DNA from: Pectobacterium sp. CFBP8739
GTDB lineage: Bacteria; Pseudomonadota; Gammaproteobacteria; Enterobacterales; Enterobacteriaceae
DNA: 64,000 nt
Assembly: GCF_013449375.1 (NCBI RefSeq)
Contig: NZ_JACDRR010000006.1
Location: 298,615-362,614 of the forward strand
Direction: 5' to 3'
Shown here: positions 21,957 to 30,246 of the stretch, piece after piece
How positions within the stretch are numbered: position 1 is the stretch's first letter
Layout: the number at the start of each line of letters is the position of its first letter
The notes under the pieces: model-generated
Seen by the model: only the letters and a program-made list of their open reading frames with translations
Databases searched by the model: none
What the model was told of the DNA's origin: nothing
Made by a program: the position numbers and the translations under genes

Positions 21957-23516
21957 ATGAAAACGCGTAAGATCGGTTTGGCGAACTATTTAGCCTACGG
22001 TTCAGGGGATTTTCTTGGTGCTGGTACCACGGCGCTGACGGCCGCCTGGTTACTCTATTTTTACACCACGTTCTGTGGCCTGACGCCGATTGAGGCAACC
22101 TTTATTTTTGCGATGGCGCGCGTGCTCGATGCCGTCGTCAGCCCGCTGATGGGCTTCCTGACCGATAACTTCGGTTCTACGTGGTTAGGCAAACGCTTTG
22201 GCCGCCGTAAGTTCTTTATTCTGCTCGGTATTCCCTGCGTGTTTAGCTATAGCTTCATGTGGGTCGGGGATATGAGCTATTGGTACTATCTGCTGACGTA
22301 CCTGCTATTCGATATCGTCTACACGATGGTGCTGGTGCCGTATGAAACGCTGGTGCCGGAAATGACCGACGATTTCAAACAGAAAACCAAATTCTCCGGC
22401 GCGCGTATCGCACTGGCGCAACTTTCCGCCATTTTAGCCGCGTTTTTGCCGGGCATCTTGCTGGGTTACTTTGGCAAAGATAACGCCGTTTCTTTCTTCT
22501 ACTCGAGTCTGGTGTTCTCCATTATTTGTGCGCTGGTGTTGACGCTAGTGTATTGCTTTACCTGGGAACGGCCGCGGGATCAGATGTCGGAAGCGTCGCT
22601 ACGGGCGGAGAAAGAGCGCCAGTCTCTGACGTTAGGCCAAAGCCTGAAGCGGCTGAATGTTGAACTGCTCTCTACACTGCGCATTCGTATTTTCCGCCAG
22701 CATCTGGGTATGTATCTGGGCGGGTATATCGCACAGGACGTGTTTAACGCCGTGTTCACCTACTACGTGGTTTTTGTGCTGATGCAGAGCCCGACGATGG
22801 CGTCGAACCTGATGGGAACGATGGCGATTCTGCAATTTATCGCGGTGATCGGCATGATCCCGCTGTGTATCCGTTTTGGACCCGCGCCGTCTTACCGTTT
22901 AGTGGTCTGTCTGTTTGGCGTGAGTGCGCTCTCTTACGGGGTTCTGTGGTACAGCGGCCTGCATGACACCTTCTCTCTGCTGTTGTTGATTTCTGCGCTG
23001 GCTGGCATCGGGCGTGGCGGGATCAACTACGTGCCGTGGAACACTTACACTTACATCGCCGACGTGGATGAAGTGATCACCGCGCAGCGTCGCGAAGGGA
23101 TCTTCGCCGGCATTATGACGCTGACCCGTAAAGCCTCTCAGGCAGGGGCGGTGATGCTGGTGGGCGTGGTGTTACAGCTCTCCGGCTTTGTATCCGGACA
23201 GAGCGTACAGGCTCCGGGCGTCAGCCACACTATCCTGATGATTTTGAGCGTTGGCACCGTGGGCGTGCTGGCGTTGGGCTTCCTGGTTTCCCTGCGCTTT
23301 AAACTCAATCTGCAAACGCACAGCGTGCTGCGGGAAGAAACGCTGAAAATGCGCGAAGCCGGACGCCCTGTTCCGGAGAAGATTACGCCGCAGGCGCGGG
23401 CAACGGTCGAAATGCTGGCCGGTATGCCGTATGAATCGCTGTGGGGCAACAACAACATCGGTTACCTGAACCGCCATAAAGGCGACAAGCCGATCACGCA
23501 CGCCACGCAGTCGTAA
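21957..23516 (+). CDS. rhiT: Rhamnogalacturonide transporter RhiT (GPH family symporter)
   Basis: An integral membrane protein of about 519 residues from the glycoside-pentoside-hexuronide:cation symporter family. The start YLAYGSGDFLGAG, the loop GKRFGRRKFFILLG and around twelve hydrophobic helices are typical. In Dickeya dadantii the equivalent rhiT-rhiN pair imports rhamnogalacturonan oligomers and hydrolyses them; the adjacent rhiN gene supports that role over the related TogT. An ATG at 21951 is also in frame, but GGGGAAGG abuts it and is better spaced from the ATG at 21957. The gap to rhiN is 43 bp, so the two are likely co-transcribed. Confidence 0.88.
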   Translation: MKTRKIGLANYLAYGSGDFLGAGTTALTAAWLLYFYTTFCGLTPIEATFIFAMARVLDAVVSPLMGFLTDNFGSTWLGKRFGRRKFFILLGIPCVFSYSFMWVGDMSYWYYLLTYLLFDIVYTMVLVPYETLVPEMTDDFKQKTKFSGARIALAQLSAILAAFLPGILLGYFGKDNAVSFFYSSLVFSIICALVLTLVYCFTWERPRDQMSEASLRAEKERQSLTLGQSLKRLNVELLSTLRIRIFRQHLGMYLGGYIAQDVFNAVFTYYVVFVLMQSPTMASNLMGTMAILQFIAVIGMIPLCIRFGPAPSYRLVVCLFGVSALSYGVLWYSGLHDTFSLLLLISALAGIGRGGINYVPWNTYTYIADVDEVITAQRREGIFAGIMTLTRKASQAGAVMLVGVVLQLSGFVSGQSVQAPGVSHTILMILSVGTVGVLALGFLVSLRFKLNLQTHSVLREETLKMREAGRPVPEKITPQARATVEMLAGMPYESLWGNNNIGYLNRHKGDKPITHATQS

Positions 23517-23559
23517 CTGCATTGACCTGTTAACTGATAACTCAATTGGATGAATGACT

Positions 23560-24699
23560 ATGACCGTATTCAGTGTAAAACATAGCCCGCTTTTACGTCA
23601 GCCGGAACGCTTCATCTCCCGTGAGGATCTGAAGGCGCTGATTTGCCGCATCACCGACAATCTGGTGAATATTGAGGATAAAACCGGTGAGTTCTTGTTA
23701 CGGCTGGACGATGGTCGGGTGATTGATACCAAAGGCTGGGCAGGTTGGGAATGGACGCACGGCATCGGGCTGTACGGGATTTACCAGTATTATCAGCAAA
23801 CGGGTGACGAGCAGATGCGCGCCATCATCGACGACTGGTTTACTGCGCGTCTGGCGGAAGGCACACCGACGAAGAATGTGAACACGGTGTGCCCGTTCCT
23901 GACGCTGGCTTATCGCTATGAAGAAACGGGCGATGCGCGCTGGTTGCCGTATCTGGAGCGCTGGGCGGAGTGGGTGATGTACGAAATGCCGCGCACGGAC
24001 AAGCAGGGCTTGCAGCACATTGTTTATAACAACGAAAACCACCAGCAGCTGTGGGACGACACGCTGATGATGAGTGTGCTGCCGTTGGCGAAAATCGGCA
24101 AGCTGTTAAATCGGCCGGAGTTTGTGGAAGAAGCCACGTATCAGTTCCTGCTGCATGTGCAATATCTGATGGATCGCGAAAGCGGCCTGTGGTTCCACGG
24201 CTGGACGTTCGAAGGGCAGCACAACTACGCCAAAGCACGCTGGGCGCGTGGCAACAGCTGGCTGACCATCGTGATTCCTGAATTTATCGAACTGCTGGAT
24301 CTGCCGGAACACAATGCGACGCGCCGCTTCCTGTTGCAGGTGCTGGAAAGCCAGATTGCAGCGCTGGCGAAATATCAAGATGACAGCGGCCTGTGGCATA
24401 CGCTGATCGACGATCCGAATTCGTACCTTGAAAGCTCGGCAACCGCCGGTTTTGCCTACGGTATTTTGAAAGCGGTGCGCAAGCGCTACGTCGACCCGAG
24501 CTACGCTGAAGTGGCGGAGAAAGCGATTCGCGGCGTGATTCATCACGTTAATGAGGACGGCGAACTGACGCAGGTGTCATTCGGCACCGCGATGGGCAAC
24601 GATCTGGATTTCTACCGCAACATCGCGCTGACCTCCATGCCGTACGGTCAGGCAATGGCGATTCTGTGTCTGGCGGAATACTTGCGGGTGTATCTGTAA
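23560..24699 (+). CDS. rhiN: Unsaturated rhamnogalacturonyl hydrolase RhiN (GH105)
   Basis: A cytoplasmic glycoside hydrolase family 105 enzyme that removes the unsaturated galacturonyl end from rhamnogalacturonan lyase products. The roughly 379-residue protein is an alpha/alpha barrel with the expected WEWTHGIGLYG, QLWDDTLMM (aspartates 166-167, including the likely catalytic acid) and ARGNSWL motifs. No signal peptide is visible, consistent with action after RhiT-mediated uptake. An in-frame ATG two codons upstream (23554) is an equally possible start. No rhamnogalacturonan lyase (rhiE) is in the window. Confidence 0.9.
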   Translation: MTVFSVKHSPLLRQPERFISREDLKALICRITDNLVNIEDKTGEFLLRLDDGRVIDTKGWAGWEWTHGIGLYGIYQYYQQTGDEQMRAIIDDWFTARLAEGTPTKNVNTVCPFLTLAYRYEETGDARWLPYLERWAEWVMYEMPRTDKQGLQHIVYNNENHQQLWDDTLMMSVLPLAKIGKLLNRPEFVEEATYQFLLHVQYLMDRESGLWFHGWTFEGQHNYAKARWARGNSWLTIVIPEFIELLDLPEHNATRRFLLQVLESQIAALAKYQDDSGLWHTLIDDPNSYLESSATAGFAYGILKAVRKRYVDPSYAEVAEKAIRGVIHHVNEDGELTQVSFGTAMGNDLDFYRNIALTSMPYGQAMAILCLAEYLRVYL

Positions 24700-24766
24700 T
24701 TAGCTCATCGCTCTGGTCTGTGAGGGTGAACTCTTATACACAAATGCTGATAATTTTTATGGTGTT

Positions 24767-25025
24767 GACGTTATCCGGCGTGAAAATTATGCAGCGGTGC
24801 GCTTGACCGCCGAGTGAGCGACAGGACGTCGCGAAAGCCAGCGCCATGCCGGGAGCATGTCGCTGGCGGCTCGAAAAGCGGGCATGGGTACCGGTGGAAC
24901 CGCGTAGCGGCATAATTTAGCCGGAAGCCTGGGTTCGTAGGGCGGCGGCGACTGAGCCGCCCTACGTCGGGCGCGTGTACGGTATCGCATAAGAGTGGCG
25001 GTGGTGTGGCGCACGAAAGCCTCTC
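24767..25025 (-). repeat. MITE-like repeat, short form, copy C
   Basis: This 259-bp copy is in the same orientation as copy B and lacks the cassette. Its first stem reads CCAGCG-CATGC...GCATG-CGCTGG where copy B has CTTGCG-CACGC...GCGTG-CGCAAG, so both arms have changed together. The second stem reads CGTAGGGCG/CGCCCTACG against CACAGGGCG/CGCCCTGTG in copy B, again compensated. The terminal repeat GCGCACGAAAGCCTCTC is at 25009-25025. It fills the gap between rhiN and the convergent SDR gene. Confidence 0.8.
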
Positions 25026-25088
25026 TTAACCTGCATATAAATGTGATTAAGAGACAGGCTAAGCGGGAGGAACCTGTATAGGTTGCGT

Positions 25089-25835
25089 CTATTTCCCGCC
25101 CGCGAGGTCGATAAAATTCCCAGTAACGTAAGACGCCTCATCCGATAACAGCCAGCCTATTGCTTGCGCGACCTCCATCGGGTGACCACCTCGTTTCATG
25201 GGCAGCGAATGTTTAATGCGATCGACTCTTGCCGGTTCACCGCCGTCAGCGTGCATATCGGTATAAATAAAACCAGGTCGCACGGCGTTAACGCGAATGC
25301 CCTGATCGGCAACTTCCAGCGATAAGCCAATGGTCAGCGTATCGAGCGCGCCTTTTGATGCCGCATAATCAATATATTCATGCGGTGAACCCAGCCGAGC
25401 GGCGGCGGATGACACATTGACGATAGCACCACCTTTTCCACCATGGCGGAACGCCATACGCTTAACCGCTTCCCTTGCACAGAGAAAACTGCCTACCGTA
25501 TTGGTCGCAAACATGTCGTTAAGCCGCGCGGCATCAAGCTGTTCAATGGTGGCTTGAGGTTTAAGCATCGCGGCGTTATTCACCAGACCGGTGAGGCAAC
25601 CAAGTTCTTTATCCATCCGCTTAAAAAGCGCAATAACTTGCTCTTCATCGGCGATATCGACCTGAACGGCGATGGCCGTTCCTCCACTTGCGCGAATCTC
25701 GTCGAGAACGCTATTCGCACTGTCCTGCTGGGTGCGGTAACCGATACAAATCTTGTGGCCTTTTTCTGCCAGATAGCACGCGGTAGCGCGGCCAATGCCG
25801 CGCGAACCGCCAGTAATCAACGTAATGCGTTCCAT
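25089..25835 (-). CDS. SDR family NAD(P)-dependent oxidoreductase
   Basis: A 248-residue classical short-chain dehydrogenase/reductase with the cofactor motif TGGSRGIGRA at the N-terminus, NNAA near residue 88, catalytic serine in NVSSAA and the YAASK Tyr-Lys pair. The substrate is not predictable from sequence. Its start lies 8 bp after the stop of the upstream metallo-beta-lactamase-fold gene on the same strand, so the two are almost certainly co-transcribed. Confidence 0.88.
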   Translation of the reverse strand: MERITLITGGSRGIGRATACYLAEKGHKICIGYRTQQDSANSVLDEIRASGGTAIAVQVDIADEEQVIALFKRMDKELGCLTGLVNNAAMLKPQATIEQLDAARLNDMFATNTVGSFLCAREAVKRMAFRHGGKGGAIVNVSSAAARLGSPHEYIDYAASKGALDTLTIGLSLEVADQGIRVNAVRPGFIYTDMHADGGEPARVDRIKHSLPMKRGGHPMEVAQAIGWLLSDEASYVTGNFIDLAGGK

Positions 25836-25843
25836 TCTGCCCC

Positions 25844-26833
25844 TTAGTTTTTGAGCCCCGCCATACTGTAATTCGCTGGGAGCCAGCGGTAACCGTTTGG
25901 TTTACCGTTAGCATCATACACGGCTTTGACCTGACCCAAACCGGGGAAGGAAATGTGTGCCGCACCAATCCATTCATTATTGCGCGCTGCCTCTGCCAGA
26001 ATCGTTAAACGCGTTTCTGCGGCTTCATCCATGTTGCGATCGAAATCGATCGTAGTCATGGGGCGAGGAAATTGCACGGCCTCGGCATGGATCGTATCGC
26101 CCCATAGTGTCAATTTCTGTCCATCACTTTCGATCTGATAAAGGCTATGCCCCGGCGTATGTCCCGGTGCTGGTATAGCGGTAATGCCGGGAAAAAGCTG
26201 CTGCTGGCCGGAGAAGGTTTTTAGCCTATGGGCGGCAATCACAGGTTGCAGTGAATCTTCAGATTGTCCGAACGTATGTTTCTCGCTCTCCCGCACATGA
26301 TCACTGTTAGCTGGATTGAGCCAGAAATCCACATCCTTCTGGTTAACGTAAACGGTGGCATTAGGGAAAACCAGTTTGCCGTCACGCGACACGCCGCCAG
26401 AATGGTCGGCATGAATATGGGTCAGCAGTACGGTATCGATCTTCTCGGGCGGATAGCCAGCGGCGCGCAGGTTATCGGGTAATTTCCCTCCCAGTTTCCC
26501 AAACAACGGCCCGGCTCCCGTGTCTACCAGTATCAGCTGTTTGCCCGTATTGATGAGATACGCGTTAATGGAGGTCTCCACCTGCGGCTGGAGATTCTTT
26601 TGTGCCAGTAGATCTAGCATTTCCTGATGGGAAATATGAGTGAGCAGTTTATCCAGTGGAATAGTGACCGTGCCGTCAGAAAGGGCGGTGATTTCAAATT
26701 GGCCTAGCATCATCCGGTAATAACCCGGTGCCTGTGTTCTCAGTTGAGGCACCGCTTCAGCACTGGCTATAACGGGCATTCCCGCGAGTAAAACGACCGA
26801 TGATAACGTCTGCTTCAGAATATTTATTTTCAT
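25844..26833 (-). CDS. Exported metallo-beta-lactamase-fold hydrolase (paralogue 1)
   Basis: A 329-residue zinc hydrolase with an N-terminal signal peptide (hydrophobic 10-22, ASA-type cleavage site near residue 25) and the metal motif THIHADHSGG, then GHTPGH and a later aspartate (LWGDTIH) and histidine (AAHISFPG). It resembles the methyl-parathion-hydrolase/lactonase-like group, so possible substrates include esters, lactones or phosphotriesters; the natural substrate is unknown. It is strongly similar along its length to the product at 27880-28863. It is divergent from a LysR gene that lies between the two paralogues. Confidence 0.85.
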   Translation of the reverse strand: MKINILKQTLSSVVLLAGMPVIASAEAVPQLRTQAPGYYRMMLGQFEITALSDGTVTIPLDKLLTHISHQEMLDLLAQKNLQPQVETSINAYLINTGKQLILVDTGAGPLFGKLGGKLPDNLRAAGYPPEKIDTVLLTHIHADHSGGVSRDGKLVFPNATVYVNQKDVDFWLNPANSDHVRESEKHTFGQSEDSLQPVIAAHRLKTFSGQQQLFPGITAIPAPGHTPGHSLYQIESDGQKLTLWGDTIHAEAVQFPRPMTTIDFDRNMDEAAETRLTILAEAARNNEWIGAAHISFPGLGQVKAVYDANGKPNGYRWLPANYSMAGLKN

Positions 26834-26931
26834 CCTGTACTCCTAGAAGGTGACCCTGCTTGTCAGGGATTGGAAGGATTATTCTGTTGGTTGTACTATT
26901 GTTCAAATTGATTAATTTGATACTGATTATC

Positions 26932-27864
26932 ATGGAAAATGATTTTCACGGCGTGGATTTAAACCTGCTGGTGACATTTCTGGTGTTGTATCGCGAGAAA
27001 AGTGTATCCGCAGCGGCGGATAAGCTGCATTTGGGGCAGCCTGCCGTGAGCGGGGCGCTGGCGCGTTTACGTACGCTGTTTGACGATCCGCTGTTTATCC
27101 GTACGGGACAGGTGATGCGCCCGACGGCGCGTGCGGATTATCTGGCGACCCAGTTGTCACCTGCTTTTGAACACTTACAGTCGGTTCTGGGTGAGCCTGA
27201 GAGGTTTGATCCGCTGACCGATTCGCGTGTGATTACGTTGGGAATGACCGATTGGGTGGAAATCTGGTTGATGCCGCTGCTGCTGAAACGGCTCAAAACC
27301 CATGCCCCTTATTTACGTATCAACCTTGTGGCCACCGATCCGTTTTTGGATGTGGCGCGTCTGGAAAATGACAGCGTCGATCTGGTGGTGTCCGTCGCCA
27401 GTTCACAGGCAGGTTGGCTGAAGCAACAGCCCTTACTCTCGTCAGGATTCAGGGCGTTGTGGCATCCGGAGCAGCTTGATCTGCCGGGTCCTCTTTCTTT
27501 GACCGTATACAGCCAGCAGCGTCATTTACTGGTGACCTACCGTGAACGTGCGCATGGCATTGTGGACGACATGTTGGAAAAACAGGGAATGGTACGGACA
27601 ATTCATTACACCACGCCGCATTTCTCTGCTTTGCCGGGAATCTTGCAGCAAACGCCGGCAATCGCTACCGTGCCGGAAAAGCTGGCGACACTGTGGTGTC
27701 AGCATTATGGCCTGATCGACAGCCCCGTACCGCTAGCGTTACCGACGTATACGCTCTCGGCGCTTTGGCATGCTCGGCAGGACAGTAACCCAGCGATAAA
27801 GTGGGTGTATGAGCAAATTGCTGAGGTGGTTGCAGAGCAGGAGGCAGACTGGCCTCCTGCTTGA
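26932..27864 (+). CDS. LysR-family transcriptional regulator between two MBL-fold paralogues
   Basis: A regulator of about 310 residues with a LysR helix-turn-helix (NLLVTFLVLYREKSVSAAAD followed by QPAVSGALARLR) and a C-terminal effector-binding domain. The frame is open from a TTG at 26860, but the family N-terminus (DLNLLVTF) fits the ATG at 26932. It is divergent from the first metallo-beta-lactamase-fold gene and convergent with the second, ending 15 bp before the latter's stop. It probably controls at least the divergent hydrolase-SDR operon. Confidence 0.88.
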   Translation: MENDFHGVDLNLLVTFLVLYREKSVSAAADKLHLGQPAVSGALARLRTLFDDPLFIRTGQVMRPTARADYLATQLSPAFEHLQSVLGEPERFDPLTDSRVITLGMTDWVEIWLMPLLLKRLKTHAPYLRINLVATDPFLDVARLENDSVDLVVSVASSQAGWLKQQPLLSSGFRALWHPEQLDLPGPLSLTVYSQQRHLLVTYRERAHGIVDDMLEKQGMVRTIHYTTPHFSALPGILQQTPAIATVPEKLATLWCQHYGLIDSPVPLALPTYTLSALWHARQDSNPAIKWVYEQIAEVVAEQEADWPPA

Positions 27865-27879
27865 GTGGCAGCCTGGAAA

Positions 27880-28863
27880 TTATTGTGATAACCCAGCCAC
27901 GCTGTAATTCGCTGGGAGCCAGCGGTAGCCGTTGGTGGTGCCGTTGCGTTCCAGACGTGTACCCACATGGCCGATGCCGGGGAAAGGTAGGTGAGCGCCT
28001 GCAACCCAGTAACCCTGACTGGCGGCGTCTGCCAGCGCTTTATTACGGGATTCCGTCGCCTGATCCATATTCGAATCAAAGCTGATGGTGGTGGCTGGTA
28101 AGCTCATCTGCACCGCTTCCGCATGAATGATGTCTCCCCAAGCCAGCAACTTTTTGCCTTCGCTCTCAATCAGAAACGATGTATGCCCCGGCGTATGTCC
28201 CGGGCTCGGAATCACGGTGATGCCGGGTAACAACGTTGCCTGCTGAGCTGGGAACGTTTTCAGCTTGTTCTCTTTGCGAATGGCGTCAAAGGCACTTTGC
28301 ACGCGTTGGAACGCGCCCTTTCTGTTTTCCGGTGCGTTTTTCAGATTATCTGGGCTGAGCCAGAAATCGGCTTCAGGCTGGCTGACATACACGGTGGCAT
28401 TCGGGTAGTTCAGCTTATTGTCCTGCACTAAACCGCCAAAATGGTCGCCGTGCAGATGGGTCATCAATATGGTGTCGACCTGCTCAGGTTTATAGCCCGC
28501 CGCAATCAGATTCGGCAGCACTTTTCCGACCGTAGGATTGCTTTGTTTACCGTTGCCGGTATCGATCAGAATCAGGTGTTTGCCGGTATTGACCAAATAG
28601 GCGTTGATGGAGGTTTCCACCTGCGGCGTCAGCGCTTTTTCTGCCAGCAGTTCGGTAATTTTTTCCGGTGGGGTACGCTGTAACAGCTTGTCCATCGGCA
28701 TGGTATTGGTGCCATCAGCCAGCGCGGTAATTTCGAACTGACCGAGCATCATGCGGTAATAGCCCGGTTGAGTTTTAATCTGCGCGATGTCCTGCGCCTG
28801 AGCAAATGCAGGTACAAAGGCACATGAGACGAATAATAGGGCTAACGGTTTCAATAACTTCAT
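27880..28863 (-). CDS. Exported metallo-beta-lactamase-fold hydrolase (paralogue 2)
   Basis: A 327-residue protein with a signal peptide (cleavage near AQAQD, residues 22-25) and the zinc motif THLHGDHFGG, GHTPGH, LLAWGDIIH and a final histidine in AGAHLPFPG. It shares the GYYRMMLGQFEITAL start of the mature protein and the NGYRWLPANYS end with paralogue 1, so the two arose by duplication. A nearly identical stretch of DNA lies at both 3' ends. It probably acts in the periplasm. The substrate is unknown; lactone, ester or phosphotriester hydrolysis is family-level inference. Confidence 0.85.
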   Translation of the reverse strand: MKLLKPLALLFVSCAFVPAFAQAQDIAQIKTQPGYYRMMLGQFEITALADGTNTMPMDKLLQRTPPEKITELLAEKALTPQVETSINAYLVNTGKHLILIDTGNGKQSNPTVGKVLPNLIAAGYKPEQVDTILMTHLHGDHFGGLVQDNKLNYPNATVYVSQPEADFWLSPDNLKNAPENRKGAFQRVQSAFDAIRKENKLKTFPAQQATLLPGITVIPSPGHTPGHTSFLIESEGKKLLAWGDIIHAEAVQMSLPATTISFDSNMDQATESRNKALADAASQGYWVAGAHLPFPGIGHVGTRLERNGTTNGYRWLPANYSVAGLSQ

Positions 28864-29063
28864 TGATGCTTTTCCTTGTAAGTAATGAGTAATGAAAGCA
28901 GGCGAAATTGTAACAACAGATTGATTATTGACGCATGGGGCGAATTACTCAACTGTCCCCGAACCGTATGTGTCCGCCAGATTTGCCACGGCATCGCCGC
29001 CGTCCTGCAACGTGGAGGATTTAGGGTATAATGCCTTTTTAAGTGAACGAGACAGTGAAAAAC

Positions 29064-29735
29064 ATGCAGTACCCGATTAATGAAATATTCCAGACGTTAC
29101 AGGGCGAAGGCTATTTTACCGGTGTGCCGGCGGTGTTTGTGCGCCTGCAAGGGTGCCCGGTCGGCTGTAGCTGGTGCGATACCAAACACACCTGGGACAA
29201 ACTGGCAGAGCGGGAAACCTCATTGGATCAGGTGCTGGTAAAAACGGAAGAAAGCGATACCTGGGGTGCGGCGACGGCGGACGATATTCTGGCGTTGATG
29301 ACGCAGCAAGGCTATACGGCGCGCCACATTGTGATCACCGGCGGTGAGCCCTGCATCCACGATTTGGCACCGCTGACGCTACATCTGGAAAAACAGGGTT
29401 TCAGCTGCCAGATCGAAACCAGCGGTACGCACGATGTGCGCTGCTCGCCTAAAACCTGGGTGACGGTATCGCCAAAAGTGAATATGCGCGGTGGTATGAA
29501 GGTGCTTGATCAGGCGTTGCAACGGGCGGATGAGATCAAACACCCTGTGGCGCGTGAGCGTGACATTGAAGCGTTGGATGCGCTACTGGCGCGGCTTGAT
29601 GATGGTAAGCCGCGTATTATCGCGCTACAACCGATCAGCCAGAAAGACGATGCGACCAAGCTGTGTATTGCAACCTGCATCGCCCGTAACTGGCGGTTGT
29701 CTATGCAGACACATAAATACCTGAATATTGCCTGA
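29064..29735 (+). CDS. queE: 7-carboxy-7-deazaguanine synthase
   Basis: A radical-SAM enzyme of queuosine synthesis that converts 6-carboxytetrahydropterin to 7-carboxy-7-deazaguanine. The 223-residue protein matches E. coli QueE in length when the ATG at 29064 (MQYPINEIFQTLQGEG) is used; a GTG at 29043 is in frame but less likely. The cluster-binding cysteines are in GCPVGCSWCDTKHTW and the SAM-binding GGEP motif follows. It converges on queD, whose product makes its substrate. Confidence 0.95.
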   Translation: MQYPINEIFQTLQGEGYFTGVPAVFVRLQGCPVGCSWCDTKHTWDKLAERETSLDQVLVKTEESDTWGAATADDILALMTQQGYTARHIVITGGEPCIHDLAPLTLHLEKQGFSCQIETSGTHDVRCSPKTWVTVSPKVNMRGGMKVLDQALQRADEIKHPVARERDIEALDALLARLDDGKPRIIALQPISQKDDATKLCIATCIARNWRLSMQTHKYLNIA

Positions 29736-29802
29736 TATTTATCGATGGATAGTCGCGGCGTGAGAGAGGGGTTTTCACGCCAGACTACACACCACTTCTT
29801 CA

Positions 29803-30165
29803 TTACTCGCCTTTATAGACGCAGCCAGCGGTGCACGTTTCTTTCACCATCACGGCGCTGAGTAGCGGTAATGTCGGCTTCAACTGATGCCAGATCCAGT
29901 GCGCCAGCACCTCGCTGGTCGGGTTTTCCAATCCTGGAATCTCATTCAGGTAGTGATGATCTAACCGTTCCCACGTCGGTTTGAACGCGGCTTTCAGCTC
30001 AGAGAAATCCATCACCCAGCCGGTATGCGGATCCACTTCACCGGTAATTTCCAGTCTCACCATGAAAGAGTGCCCATGCAGCCGCCCGCATTTGTGGCCT
30101 TCCGGCACGTGAGGCAAATGATGCGCGGCTTCAAACTGAAAATCTTTAAATAGCGTAGTGACCAT
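29803..30165 (-). CDS. queD: 6-carboxy-5,6,7,8-tetrahydropterin synthase
   Basis: A 120-residue T-fold enzyme of the QueD/PTPS-I family that makes 6-carboxytetrahydropterin from dihydroneopterin triphosphate. Zinc histidines are in FEAAHHLP and GRLHGHSF, and the catalytic motif is CGRLHGH with a later LDHHYLN and KETCT. It is convergent with queE. In E. coli queD is next to cysJ; here roughly 8 kb of accessory genes separate the two. Confidence 0.95.
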   Translation of the reverse strand: MVTTLFKDFQFEAAHHLPHVPEGHKCGRLHGHSFMVRLEITGEVDPHTGWVMDFSELKAAFKPTWERLDHHYLNEIPGLENPTSEVLAHWIWHQLKPTLPLLSAVMVKETCTAGCVYKGE

Positions 30166-30246
30166 AACGAGGTTCCCGGTTTCGTTCTGAAAAAGGGGCT
30201 TTCAGAACACAGTATGCAAAAACCGTCGCATACTACCCGAAAGCGC

